Source: DASUBN01 sp036500225
GTDB lineage: Bacteria > Pseudomonadota > Gammaproteobacteria > Natronospirales > REEB76
Assembly (NCBI GenBank): GCA_036500225.1
Contig: DASYCJ010000098.1
Span: 1 to 14,063 of the forward strand
DNA length: 14,063 bases
Reading direction: 5' to 3'
Below are positions 1 to 7,937 of the stretch, in pieces (within the stretch, counting starts at the first letter, position 1; each line of letters begins with the position of its first letter). The notes under the pieces were generated by a model. It ran no database searches. It was not told the DNA's origin and saw nothing but the letters and a program-made list of their open reading frames with translations. Position numbers and translations under genes: made by a program.

Positions 1-1935
1 GTCGGTGTATTCGGGATCCGACAAGGCCGCCAGCACCGCGACGCCGGGGGCCGCCAGATCCGGCTTCACCAGGTCGTCATATTGCGTATCGGTAGGCCCC
101 CGCGAGCTGAACCCCGCCAACTGATCGGCCTGGGTGGTATCTGTGATGGCGGTGGAACCTGATATCGTCGCCGACAAAGTAGTAGCGGTATTGACGTTCA
201 GCCAAGTACGCAAGGTGTCGCCGTCGGCCTGATCCAACAGGGTGCCCGGTATCACGTAAGGTTCAGCCACCAGTTCTTGATTGCTGGTACTGGTGCTGGC
301 AATTACCACGCCACCCGCGCCACCCTTCATGACATTGTAGGCCTTATCCACCAGAGCAGTTGTGAGATCGCGATCACAGACCACTATGTCAGAGCCGCTG
401 AACGTGCCGGCACGGAAAGGATAGATACACGCTCGTGCGTTCGTCGTGAGGCCTTTCGACGAAGGATAAGGCGCACCAGACATAGGTTCCTTCCCCGTCT
501 TCGCAGGGTTATGTCCTGAGAAGTTGGCTGCATAGACGATAGTAACGGGCCCAACGCCATCAGTAATGCCGACACCGGCCATTGGATTGATGGGCGTACC
601 GGTACCACCGGTGAAGTTCATCAGGGAGTTGCTGCTGAAGCTGCCGTCATGGGTGGCGGCGGCGACCGTGGCCACCCAGGGCCCCATGTGCTGAACCTGA
701 TAGATATTTGTGGAGTCGCCGGCGACGACGTTGGATGGACCGCCATTGCCGCCGGCGGCAGATACATAGATACCTGCTTCCGTAGCCGAGAGGAAGGCCA
801 GCTCCACCGGATCGTCGTAGGCATCGTCGCTGCCGCCGATGGAGAAGTTCAATACCATGCCTTTGAACCTGCTGCCCCAGGCTCTCTTGATGGTGGCCTG
901 GTCGGTGATCGCCTGCTCCACCGCGGCGACGCTCGCGTCGGTAAGGCATAGGTCCGTAGGATCGCAGACGTCATAGGCGATGATGCTGGCATGGGGCGCC
1001 ACACCGGATAGCGGCACCGCCGCTCCGGCACCTGGCACGTTCGCAGTAATGAAGTCGCCTACCATGGTACTGGCGGTGTGGGAACCGTGGCCTTCCGAAT
1101 CCTCGGGAGAGTTCGGATCGTTACCGGTGGACTTTGTATAGCTGTAAGCACCAATCAATTTGTTGTTGCAGAGCAAGGGGCTGCCGTTACTAGAGACGCA
1201 GACGCCGAAGCGCTTGTTGCCAGTATCCACTGCCGTATAGCCATCAAGAGGATTTGAATCTTTGAAGGATGAATTCTGATCGTTGATGCCGGTATCCAGA
1301 TCTGCTACCACGATGCCTTCACCCTCGTTGTCGGTGCCCCCAGGGGTGACTGTCGTCGGCACCGACCAGACTGTAGGGGCGCCGATCCAAGTGCGGCTGG
1401 AGTTGGTATCACCGGGTGAGGCCGGGATGGCCACCGAGGTGTCGGGTTTGAAATGCCGCACCGGTTCCACCGCTGCCACGCCCGGCAGCATCGCGAGACG
1501 CAGGGCCTCGGAACGGTTGAGCTTCACCGACACGCCATTGAAGGCATAGCGATATTGGAAACGCGGGATCAGGGTACGGCCCAGAGCCTCGCGCGCAGCA
1601 TCCAGCATCACGCCGCGGCGCTGGTCGAGGTAAGCCGCATAGTCAGCACTGCGACCCATGTCCAGGGTGTGCTCGCCGTTCAAGCGGGGGTTGGTGGCAG
1701 CGAAGCCGGGTACCCCGCCCGCATAGGTGGCTACCGGTGCATCCTTGAAGCGCACGATGTAGTAGGTGGATTCGTCCGTCGAGGGCGCCTCTCTGCGCGC
1801 CGCGGGATCGATGCGATGCGCTGCGAGGCTGCGCAATACAGGATGCATCGGTTCACCGACGTAAGCAGCACGCGCCAATCCGAGCGCAGCGGACACAGAG
1901 AGGACAGCGAAGATGCCTAAGGACAGGCTGCGCAT
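1..1935 (-). CDS. Secreted subtilisin-like serine protease (S8), C-terminus outside the window
   Basis: This is a secreted endopeptidase of the subtilase family; 645 codons are visible and the frame stays open to the window edge. Residues 1-23 look like a Sec signal peptide (MRSLSL, a hydrophobic core, then ARA-AY). Residues about 56-165 resemble the inhibitor I9 propeptide. The catalytic core follows: Asp214 in VADLDTG, His286 in GHGSHTAS, and oxyanion-hole Asn397 in AAGGNGGPS. A PA-type insert spans roughly 500-585 (GSDIVVCDRD, then GGAGGVVI). The core resumes at GFSSRGPT (about 609) and KPDLAAPG. The catalytic serine (GTSMA motif) should lie just past position 1, so activity cannot be confirmed. 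ATG at 1935 is preferred because GAGGGG lies about 7 bases upstream; an in-frame ATG at 1959 is the alternative. It follows pyk but has its own candidate promoter. Cysteine pairs (CVSSNGSPLLC, CDPTDLC) suggest disulfides in an exported protein. Confidence 0.93.
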   Translation of the reverse strand, partial: MRSLSLGIFAVLSVSAALGLARAAYVGEPMHPVLRSLAAHRIDPAARREAPSTDESTYYIVRFKDAPVATYAGGVPGFAATNPRLNGEHTLDMGRSADYAAYLDQRRGVMLDAAREALGRTLIPRFQYRYAFNGVSVKLNRSEALRLAMLPGVAAVEPVRHFKPDTSVAIPASPGDTNSSRTWIGAPTVWSVPTTVTPGGTDNEGEGIVVADLDTGINDQNSSFKDSNPLDGYTAVDTGNKRFGVCVSSNGSPLLCNNKLIGAYSYTKSTGNDPNSPEDSEGHGSHTASTMVGDFITANVPGAGAAVPLSGVAPHASIIAYDVCDPTDLCLTDASVAAVEQAITDQATIKRAWGSRFKGMVLNFSIGGSDDAYDDPVELAFLSATEAGIYVSAAGGNGGPSNVVAGDSTNIYQVQHMGPWVATVAAATHDGSFSSNSLMNFTGGTGTPINPMAGVGITDGVGPVTIVYAANFSGHNPAKTGKEPMSGAPYPSSKGLTTNARACIYPFRAGTFSGSDIVVCDRDLTTALVDKAYNVMKGGAGGVVIASTSTSNQELVAEPYVIPGTLLDQADGDTLRTWLNVNTATTLSATISGSTAITDTTQADQLAGFSSRGPTDTQYDDLVKPDLAAPGVAVLAALSDPEYTD

Positions 1936-1995
1936 GGAAGACCCCTCGGAGTACGACATTTCCCTATGGAGCCGCGGACGCAGCCCCTGATGGAG

Positions 1996-2024
1996 ATTAG
2001 ACACGTCGACTAAAAGATGGTCAA
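1996..2024 (-). promoter_or_regulatory. Sigma-70-like promoter of the S8 protease gene
   Basis: On the minus strand TTGACC (2024-2019) and TCTAAT (2001-1996) are separated by exactly 17 bases. Each hexamer matches the consensus at 5 of 6 positions. The predicted transcript would start near 1989, giving a leader of about 54 bases that contains the GAGGGG ribosome-binding site. This suggests the protease can be transcribed independently of the glycolytic operon upstream. It is inferred from sequence only. Confidence 0.6.
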
Positions 2025-2029
2025 GGAAG

Positions 2030-2047
2030 GCGCCGGGAATACGGCGC
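2030..2047 (-). terminator. Possible weak terminator after pyk
   Basis: A perfect 6-bp stem (GCGCCG / CGGCGC) with a 6-base loop starts 13 bases after the pyk stop codon. The following minus-strand sequence is only moderately T-rich (CTTCCTTGACCATCTTTTAG), with no real T-run, and it runs into the protease -35 element. It may attenuate read-through rather than stop it. Confidence 0.3.
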
Positions 2048-2059
2048 GTAGAGTGTGAG

Positions 2060-3487
2060 TTAGTCGCCTACGCGGACTATCTTCAAGCTATTGGTGCCGC
2101 CAGTGATACCACTGAATTCACCTTTGGTGCAGATGACGTAGTCGCCATTGATGACGATGCGCTGACGCTTCAACTCGTCGGCCGCATCTTTCAGCACATG
2201 ATCCGGGTCCGGATGCATCACGTCGAAGGCTACCGGGTACACGCCGCGGCAGAGGGTCACACGCCGCCGCGTGGTCTCATGGCGGGTCATGGCATAGATG
2301 GGGATGCCGGAACTGATGCGTGACATCCACAGGGCTGTAGAGCCGGACTCGGTTAGAGCGATGATGGCCTTCACGTCCATGTGGTTGGCGGTGTACATGA
2401 CGGCCATGGCGATGGCCTCGTCCACGCTCTTAAATTTGTGGAAAGTACGCGGACCCGAACGCTGGTTGAGACGGTGTTTCTCGGCGCCGATGCAGACCCG
2501 CGCCATGGCTTCCACGGTCTTGACCGGGTATTTGCCGGTGGCGGTCTCGCCGGAGAGCATCACCGCATCGGTGCCGTCCATCACGGCGTTGGCCACGTCC
2601 AGCACTTCGGCGCGCGTCGGTACGGGGCTGTGGATCATTGATTCCATCATCTGGGTAGCGGTGATCACAGTACGATTGAGGTCCCGCGCCCGGTGCACGA
2701 TGAGCTTCTGCACGCCCGGCAGCTCCGCGTCGCCGATCTCCACCGCCAGGTCGCCGCGCGCGATCATCACCGCGTCGGAGGCAAGGATGATGGCATCCAG
2801 ATTGGTGATGGCTTCGGAACGCTCGATCTTGGCCACTATGCCGGCGCGACTGCCGGCGGCGTTCAACAACAGCCGGGTCTGCTCGATGTCGGAGGCATCC
2901 CGGGGAAAAGACACCGCCAGATAATCCACGCCGAGCTTGGCGGCGAGGCGGATATCCTCGAAGTCCTTCTCCGTGAGCGCGCCGGCCGAGAGACCGCCGC
3001 CTTGGCGGTTGATGCCCTTGTGGTTGGACACCTCGCCGCCGTTCTCCACGGTGCAGATGATGCGCGGCCCGATTACCTCGATGACGTGCATGGAGATCTC
3101 GCCGTCTCCCAGCACCAGCTTGTCACCGGTCTTCACGTCCTTGGGCAATTCCTTGTAAGTCAGACCCACTTGGTTCTCATCGCCATCGTCGTCGCCGAGT
3201 CCGGCGTCGAAGACAAAGCGCTGACCGTCCTTGAGGGTGACCTTCTTGGTCTTGAACTTCTCGATGCGGATCTTGGGGCCTTGTAGGTCCCCCAGCACGC
3301 CCACGTCCTTACCGACCACCATGGCAGCGTGGCGCACCAGTTCAAGGCGACGCTGGTGTTCGCCGGGTTCGCCGTGGGAGAAGTTGAGACGCACCACATC
3401 CACGCCTGCGCGGATGAGGGCTTCCATGGTTTCAGCTGTATCTGTAGCGGGACCGAGGGTCGCGACTATCTTTGTTCTGCGCGGCAT
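2060..3487 (-). CDS. pyk: Pyruvate kinase
   Basis: This cytoplasmic enzyme converts phosphoenolpyruvate and ADP to pyruvate and ATP, the last step of glycolysis. The 475 residues match the length of bacterial pyruvate kinases (E. coli PykF and PykA are about 470-480). The N-terminus has KIVATLGPAT and RLNFSHG (Arg33, Asn35). DLQGPKIRI (68-75) leads into the B domain. KIERSEA carries catalytic Lys220 and metal ligand Glu222, MIARGDLAVE carries Asp246, and TATQMMESM (277-284) completes the active site. INRQGGGLSAGALTEKD resembles the PykA (type II) isozyme more than PykF. The C-terminal domain (about 355-475) ends in GGTNSLKIVRV. It starts 37 bases after the pgk stop, as the fourth gene of the tkt-gap-pgk-pyk run. 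The Shine-Dalgarno is weak (GGA very close to ATG), so it may depend partly on coupling to pgk translation. Confidence 0.98.
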   Translation of the reverse strand: MPRRTKIVATLGPATDTAETMEALIRAGVDVVRLNFSHGEPGEHQRRLELVRHAAMVVGKDVGVLGDLQGPKIRIEKFKTKKVTLKDGQRFVFDAGLGDDDGDENQVGLTYKELPKDVKTGDKLVLGDGEISMHVIEVIGPRIICTVENGGEVSNHKGINRQGGGLSAGALTEKDFEDIRLAAKLGVDYLAVSFPRDASDIEQTRLLLNAAGSRAGIVAKIERSEAITNLDAIILASDAVMIARGDLAVEIGDAELPGVQKLIVHRARDLNRTVITATQMMESMIHSPVPTRAEVLDVANAVMDGTDAVMLSGETATGKYPVKTVEAMARVCIGAEKHRLNQRSGPRTFHKFKSVDEAIAMAVMYTANHMDVKAIIALTESGSTALWMSRISSGIPIYAMTRHETTRRRVTLCRGVYPVAFDVMHPDPDHVLKDAADELKRQRIVINGDYVICTKGEFSGITGGTNSLKIVRVGD

Positions 3488-3524
3488 ATGTCCATTATGC
3501 GCCAGTACGGGCCATGAAGGGAGT

Positions 3525-4718
3525 TCAGGCTCGCTTGCGCGCGGCGGCGGCTCGCAGCTCTAGCATTTCTACCGCGGGCAAGGTCTTGCCCTCGAGGAAC
3601 TCCAGGAACGCGCCACCACCGGTAGACACATAGGAGATGCGGTCCGCTACGCCGTACTTGTCCAGCGCCGCCAGGGTGTCGCCGCCCCCGGCGATGGAGA
3701 AGGCCTTGCTGCCAGCGATGGCTTCCGCCAGCACCCGGGTACCTTCACCGAACTGGTCGAACTCGAACACACCCACCGGTCCGTTCCAGACGATGGTGCC
3801 GGCTTTCTTGAGGATATCGGCATACCGGGCCGCGGTATCAGGGCCGATGTCCAAGATCATCTCGTCGTTGCCTACCGCATCCACCTTGCGCACGTCCGCT
3901 TCCGCATTGGCATCGAAAGCTGTGGCCGTGACCACGTCTGTGGGCAAAGGGATCTCTCCGCCACGGTCCTTAGCCGCAGCCGTCAAACGCTTGGCCTCCG
4001 GCACAAGGTCCGCTTCATACAGGGACTTGCCGACCTTATAGCCTTCCGCCGCGATGAAGGTATTGGCGATGCCACCGCCCACGATCAACTGGTCAACCAC
4101 CTTGGTGAGGGACTCCAGCACCGTGAGCTTGGTGGAGACTTTGGAGCCGGCGACGATGGCCACCAAGGGTCGGGCCGGATTGGCGAGAGCGCGGCCGAGA
4201 GCTTCCAGCTCACCTGCCAGCAAAGGACCGGCGCAGGCGATGGGCGCAAACTTGCCCACGCCGTGGGTGGAGGCCTCCGCACGATGCGCGGTACCGAAAG
4301 CATCCATCACATAGATGTCGCAGAGGGCCGCCATCTTCTTCGACAGGGCCTCGTCGTCTTTCTTCTCGCCCTTGAGGAAACGCACGTTCTCGCACAGCAC
4401 CGCGGTGCCGGGCGCCACCTCCACGCCGTCGATCCAATCCTTCACCAGGGGCACCTTGATGCCCAAGAGGCTGGTGAGGCGCTCGGCCACGGGAGCCAGA
4501 GATAGGGAGGCGTCGTACCCCCCTTCCTTGGGACGGCCGAGATGGGACACCAGCATCACGCAGGCACCGGCTTGGATGGCGTGCTGCACGGTGGGCAGCG
4601 CGGCGCGGATGCGCGCATCGCTGGTCACCTTGCCATCCGTCACGGGCACGTTCAGGTCTTCGCGGATCAGGACCCGCTTACCCTTCAGGTCCAAATCCGT
4701 CATCTTCAATATATTCAC
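3525..4718 (-). CDS. pgk: Phosphoglycerate kinase
   Basis: It transfers phosphate from 1,3-bisphosphoglycerate to ADP in glycolysis, and runs in reverse in gluconeogenesis or carbon fixation. The 397 residues are full length. Visible motifs are the signature KRVLIREDLNVP (14-25), SHLGRP (58-63), ENVRF (110-114), MDAFGTAHR (138-146), GGSKV-like AGSKVSTK (190-197), LIVGGGIANTF (211-221), WNGPVGVFE (311-319) and the ATP-site GGGDTLAA (344-351). The sequence resembles E. coli Pgk along its whole length. The start codon is GTG (4718-4716): AAGGA lies 8 bases upstream, and the N-terminus NILKMTDLDL aligns with E. coli SVIKMTDLDL. An in-frame ATG five codons later is the less likely start. It lies 48 bases after gap and 37 before pyk on the same strand. 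Confidence 0.98.
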   Translation of the reverse strand: MNILKMTDLDLKGKRVLIREDLNVPVTDGKVTSDARIRAALPTVQHAIQAGACVMLVSHLGRPKEGGYDASLSLAPVAERLTSLLGIKVPLVKDWIDGVEVAPGTAVLCENVRFLKGEKKDDEALSKKMAALCDIYVMDAFGTAHRAEASTHGVGKFAPIACAGPLLAGELEALGRALANPARPLVAIVAGSKVSTKLTVLESLTKVVDQLIVGGGIANTFIAAEGYKVGKSLYEADLVPEAKRLTAAAKDRGGEIPLPTDVVTATAFDANAEADVRKVDAVGNDEMILDIGPDTAARYADILKKAGTIVWNGPVGVFEFDQFGEGTRVLAEAIAGSKAFSIAGGGDTLAALDKYGVADRISYVSTGGGAFLEFLEGKTLPAVEMLELRAAAARKRA

Positions 4719-4748
4719 GCCGCGTATCCTTGCAGAATCCGATTTCAG

Positions 4749-4764
4749 TTTCGTGAAAACGAAA
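4749..4764 (-). other. Intercistronic hairpin between gap and pgk
   Basis: A perfect 6-bp inverted repeat (TTTCGT, 4-base loop, ACGAAA) begins two bases after the gap stop codon. Two more pairs (CT/AG) can form beyond a one-base bulge. No T-run follows, so this is not a classical terminator. It could be an mRNA-stabilising or processing structure at the 3' end of gap. The function is inferred. Confidence 0.4.
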
Positions 4765-4766
4765 GC

Positions 4767-5774
4767 TTATTTTGTATTCCAGAAGGCTACGGTCGTATCC
4801 AACATACGATTAGAGAAACCCCACTCATTGTCATACCAGCCGAACACCTTCACCAGACGGCCGATGACCTTGGTCAGAGTGGCGTCGTAGGTGCTGGAGG
4901 CCGGGTCGTGGTTGAAGTCCACGGACACCAGCTGCTCATTGGTGTAGTTGAGGATGCCCTTCAGCTCGCCCTGGGAAGCAGCCTTCATCAGGTTATTGAT
5001 CTCCTCCACGCTGGTATCGCGGCCGGCGATGAAGGATAGGTCCACCAGGGACACGTTGATGGTGGGCACGCGGATGGAGTAGCCATCCAGCTTACCCGCC
5101 AGTTCCGGGATCACCAGGCCCATGGCCAGCGCGGCGCCGGTCTTGGTGGGGATCATGGAGTGGGTGGCGGAACGGGCGCGGCGGATGTCCTTGTGATACA
5201 CGTCCGTCAACACCTGGTCGTTGGTATAGGAATGGATGGTGGTCATCTGACCGCCGACAATGCCCAGGTTCTCGTGCAGCACCTTTGCGAGTGGCGCCAG
5301 ACAGTTGGTGGTGCAGCTGGCATTGGAGATGACCGTATGGGAACCCTTCAGGGTCTTGTGGTTCACGCCATAGACCACAGTCGCGTCTACGTCTTTGTCG
5401 CCGGGAGCAGAGATGATGACCTTCTTGGCACCGCCAGCGAGATGGGCCGAGGCTTTGGCCTTGCTGGTGAAGAGCCCGGTGCACTCCAGCACCACGTCGG
5501 CCCCCACGGCGCCCCAGCCGATCTTGGACGGGTCGCGCTCGGCGAACACGCGGATCTTGTCGCCGTTCACCACCATCGAATCATCTTCCACGGACACTTG
5601 GCCAGGGAACTTGCCATGGGCGGTGTCGTACTTGGTGAGGTGGGCATTGGTGGCGGCGTCACCCAGGTCGTTGACCGCGACGATCTTGATGTCGCCGCGC
5701 TTGGACTCATACAGGGCCCGCAAGATGTTGCGGCCGATGCGCCCGTAGCCGTTGATGCCTACCTTGATCGTCAT
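4767..5774 (-). CDS. gap: Glyceraldehyde-3-phosphate dehydrogenase, type I
   Basis: It oxidises glyceraldehyde-3-phosphate to 1,3-bisphosphoglycerate with NAD+, feeding directly into Pgk encoded next to it. The 335 residues are the normal length. The Rossmann motif is VGINGYGRIGRNILRA (5-20). NDLGD (35-39) places an Asp after the second beta strand, as expected for NAD preference. SNASCTTNCLAP contains catalytic Cys154, and HSYTNDQ has His181, the general base. ARSATHSMIPTKTGAA (200-215) and WYDNEWGFSNRM (313-324) are the phosphate-site and C-terminal signatures. The NDQVLTDVYHKD stretch resembles the form found in many beta- and gammaproteobacteria. The start is well supported by GAGGAG 8 bases before ATG. 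It begins 34 bases after tkt. NADP use cannot be excluded from sequence alone. Confidence 0.98.
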   Translation of the reverse strand: MTIKVGINGYGRIGRNILRALYESKRGDIKIVAVNDLGDAATNAHLTKYDTAHGKFPGQVSVEDDSMVVNGDKIRVFAERDPSKIGWGAVGADVVLECTGLFTSKAKASAHLAGGAKKVIISAPGDKDVDATVVYGVNHKTLKGSHTVISNASCTTNCLAPLAKVLHENLGIVGGQMTTIHSYTNDQVLTDVYHKDIRRARSATHSMIPTKTGAALAMGLVIPELAGKLDGYSIRVPTINVSLVDLSFIAGRDTSVEEINNLMKAASQGELKGILNYTNEQLVSVDFNHDPASSTYDATLTKVIGRLVKVFGWYDNEWGFSNRMLDTTVAFWNTK

Positions 5775-5808
5775 CGCTTTCTCTCCTCACTCGAACCTGT
5801 TTTGAAAC

Positions 5809-7809
5809 TCAGCGACCTAAAGCTGCTTCCACCTGCTTCACCACGTTCTCCACGGTGAAGCCGAAATACGCGAACACGTCCTTCGCCGGAGCGGACTCGC
5901 CGTAGCGATCCAAACCCACGACCCGACCTTCCGGACCCACGTAGCGCCACCAGCCGGCGGTCACGCCTGCCTCGATGGCGACTCGGGCCCTCACCTTCGG
6001 CGGCAAGACACCGTCACGGTAGGCTTGGTCCTGAGCGTCGAACACGCTGGTGCAGGGCATGGAGACCACACGCGCCTTGATGCCCTTCTCCGTCAGTTGT
6101 TTGGCGGCGTTAGCAGCCAGGGATACTTCGGAACCGGTGGCGATCAGGATCGCGTCAGGAGTGCCTGCACAATCCACCAGGGTATAGCCGCCGCGGCGGA
6201 TGGCCGCAAGCTGCTCGGCGCTACGCGGGAAGTGCGGCAGATTCTGGCGCGACAGGGCCATGGATACGGGGCCGTCACGGCGCTCGATGGCATGCACCCA
6301 GGCGGACGCAGTCTCGGTATCGTCCGCCGGACGCCACATCTCCATCTTGGGCATGAGCCTCAGGGACGCGACGTGCTCGACCGACTGATGGGTAGGACCG
6401 TCTTCGCCCAGGCCGATGGAGTCGTGGGTATATATATAGATGACCCCCACTCCCATCAGCGATGAGAGGCGCAGGGCGTTGCGGGCGTAATCGGAGAAGG
6501 TGAGGAAGGTGCCACCGTAGGGGATGAAGCCGCCATGCAGCACCAAGCCGTTCATGATCGCAGACATGCCGAACTCGCGCACGCCGTAGAAGATGTAATT
6601 GCCGGCAAAGTCCTCTTTGCCGAGGGCGCGACTGCCCTTCCACCATGTGAGGTTAGATCCCGTCAGATCCGCGGACCCGCCCAGGAGTTCCGGCAAGAGT
6701 GGACCTAAGCCGTTAAGCGCGTTCTCAGACGCCTTGCGGGTGGCGATGTCGGCGCCGCCGCCGGACACCTGCTCCACCAGAGCCTGGGACTTGGCTTTCC
6801 AATCCTTGGGCAATTCGCCCTTGATCACGCGGCGCTCGAACTCAGCAGCGAGATCCGGATAGCTCGCGCGGTAACCGGCGAACAGTTTCTCCCAGTTGGA
6901 CTTGAATGCTGCGCCCCGCGCCTTGGCGTCCCAACCTTTATAGATGTCGGCCGGGATCTCGAAGGGCGGATAGTCCCAGCCCAGCTGCTTGCGGGCCAGG
7001 GCTATCTCGTCGGCGCCCAAGGCTGAACCATGCGCGGACTCGGTGCCCTCCTTATTGGGGGAGCCGAAGCCGATGATGGTCTTGCAGCAGATAAGACTCG
7101 GCTTGCCGGACTTGCGGGCTTCCTCGATGGCCTGCTTGATGGACTCGGAATTGTGGCCATCCACTTTCGGCACTACGTGCCAGCCATAGGCCTCGAATCG
7201 CTTCGGCGTGTCGTCCGTGAACCAGCCATGCACCTCGCCGTCGATGGAGATGCCGTTGTCGTCGTAGAAGGCGATGAGCTTGTTCACGCCGAGAGTGCCC
7301 GCAAGCGAGGCAGCCTCGTGGGAGATACCTTCCATCATGCAACCGTCACCCATGAACACATAGGTGTAGTGGTCCACCAGCTTGAAGCCGGGGCGGTTGA
7401 AGTACTGCGCCAGAGATTGCTCGGCGATGGCCATGCCGACCGCGTTGGCGAAACCCTGACCCAAGGGACCGGTGGTGGTCTCGACGCCTGGCGTCATGCC
7501 GTACTCAGGGTGCCCTGGCGTCTTGGAGTGCAATTGGCGAAAACGCTTCAGCTCATCCATGGGCAGCGCGTAGCCCGTGAGATGCAGTAGGGCGTACTGC
7601 AACATAGAGCCGTGGCCATTGGAGAGCAGGAAGCGATCCCGGTCCGGCCACTTCGGGTCGGCGGGGTCATGCTTCAGGTAGTCGTTCCAGAGGACCTCGG
7701 CGATATCCGCCATGCCCATGGGCATGCCGGGATGGCCTGAGTTGGCTTTCTGCACCGCGTCCATGGCGAGCGCGCGGATAGCGTTGGCAAGTTCGCGGCG
7801 GGAGGGCAT
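5809..7809 (-). CDS. tkt: Transketolase
   Basis: This thiamine-diphosphate enzyme moves two-carbon units between sugar phosphates in the non-oxidative pentose phosphate pathway or Calvin cycle. The chosen start gives 666 residues, close to E. coli TktA (663). Visible sites: SGHPGMPMG (His26), LSNGHGSML (His66), TPGHPE (His100), GPLGQG (114-119), the ThDP motif GDGCMMEG (154-161) with YDDNGIS (182-188), catalytic Glu412 in VREFGMSA, His462, and EDGPTHQ with His474. The start at 7809 has AGGAG 5 bases upstream, and MPSRRELANAIRALAMD matches the family N-terminus. A longer in-frame start at 7881 would add 24 residues unlike the family and would overrun the promoter region. It is the first gene of the glycolytic run and is transcribed away from the thioesterase. 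Confidence 0.98.
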   Translation of the reverse strand: MPSRRELANAIRALAMDAVQKANSGHPGMPMGMADIAEVLWNDYLKHDPADPKWPDRDRFLLSNGHGSMLQYALLHLTGYALPMDELKRFRQLHSKTPGHPEYGMTPGVETTTGPLGQGFANAVGMAIAEQSLAQYFNRPGFKLVDHYTYVFMGDGCMMEGISHEAASLAGTLGVNKLIAFYDDNGISIDGEVHGWFTDDTPKRFEAYGWHVVPKVDGHNSESIKQAIEEARKSGKPSLICCKTIIGFGSPNKEGTESAHGSALGADEIALARKQLGWDYPPFEIPADIYKGWDAKARGAAFKSNWEKLFAGYRASYPDLAAEFERRVIKGELPKDWKAKSQALVEQVSGGGADIATRKASENALNGLGPLLPELLGGSADLTGSNLTWWKGSRALGKEDFAGNYIFYGVREFGMSAIMNGLVLHGGFIPYGGTFLTFSDYARNALRLSSLMGVGVIYIYTHDSIGLGEDGPTHQSVEHVASLRLMPKMEMWRPADDTETASAWVHAIERRDGPVSMALSRQNLPHFPRSAEQLAAIRRGGYTLVDCAGTPDAILIATGSEVSLAANAAKQLTEKGIKARVVSMPCTSVFDAQDQAYRDGVLPPKVRARVAIEAGVTAGWWRYVGPEGRVVGLDRYGESAPAKDVFAYFGFTVENVVKQVEAALGR

Positions 7810-7832
7810 GGCGGCTCCTGGAAAGGGCGCGT

Positions 7833-7861
7833 ATTTTCGCGCATGTAGCCCCCTGGGACAA
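7833..7861 (-). promoter_or_regulatory. Candidate promoter of the tkt-gap-pgk-pyk operon
   Basis: On the minus strand TTGTCC (7861-7856) and GAAAAT (7838-7833) are 17 bases apart, each matching the consensus at 4 of 6 positions. The start point would be near 7826, giving a short leader that still holds the AGGAG site. The -10 element is embedded in a perfect 5-bp inverted repeat, GCGCG-TATTTT-CGCGC (7827-7842), which could be an operator. The hexamers are weak, so this is tentative. Confidence 0.35.
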
Positions 7862-7905
7862 CCGCCAGATGTCCGAAGCACGGCTGTACCACCGGGTTAA
7901 AATGG

Positions 7906-7911
7906 TATTAC
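7906..7911 (+). promoter_or_regulatory. Possible extended -10 element for the thioesterase gene
   Basis: TGG-TATTAC (TG at 7903-7904, hexamer at 7906-7911) fits an extended -10 pattern, with 4 of 6 hexamer matches and no convincing -35. Transcription would start near 7918, which argues for translation from ATG 7938 rather than from the upstream in-frame ATGs at 7869 and 7902. Confidence 0.3.
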
Positions 7912-7937
7912 CCGAAGGATTCCACGAGAAAACCGCC

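Noticed and set aside
2298..3286. Long open frames antisense to pyk, including about 200 codons
   Set aside because: They are shadows of a GC-rich, well-conserved pyruvate kinase gene; their proteins show no recognisable domain and no ribosome-binding site.
6429..6438. Run of alternating TA inside tkt that looks like a promoter -10 or a repeat
   Set aside because: It encodes the conserved Ile-Tyr-Ile-Tyr-Thr-His segment of transketolase and is explained by coding.
5809..7809. Reading the tkt-gap-pgk cluster as a Calvin-cycle (cbb) operon
   Set aside because: No RuBisCO, phosphoribulokinase or CbbR gene is visible, so only general carbon metabolism can be supported.
7810..7881. Longer N-terminus for transketolase starting at 7881
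   Set aside because: The extra 24 residues do not resemble the family, and ATG 7809 has a good AGGAG at the proper distance.
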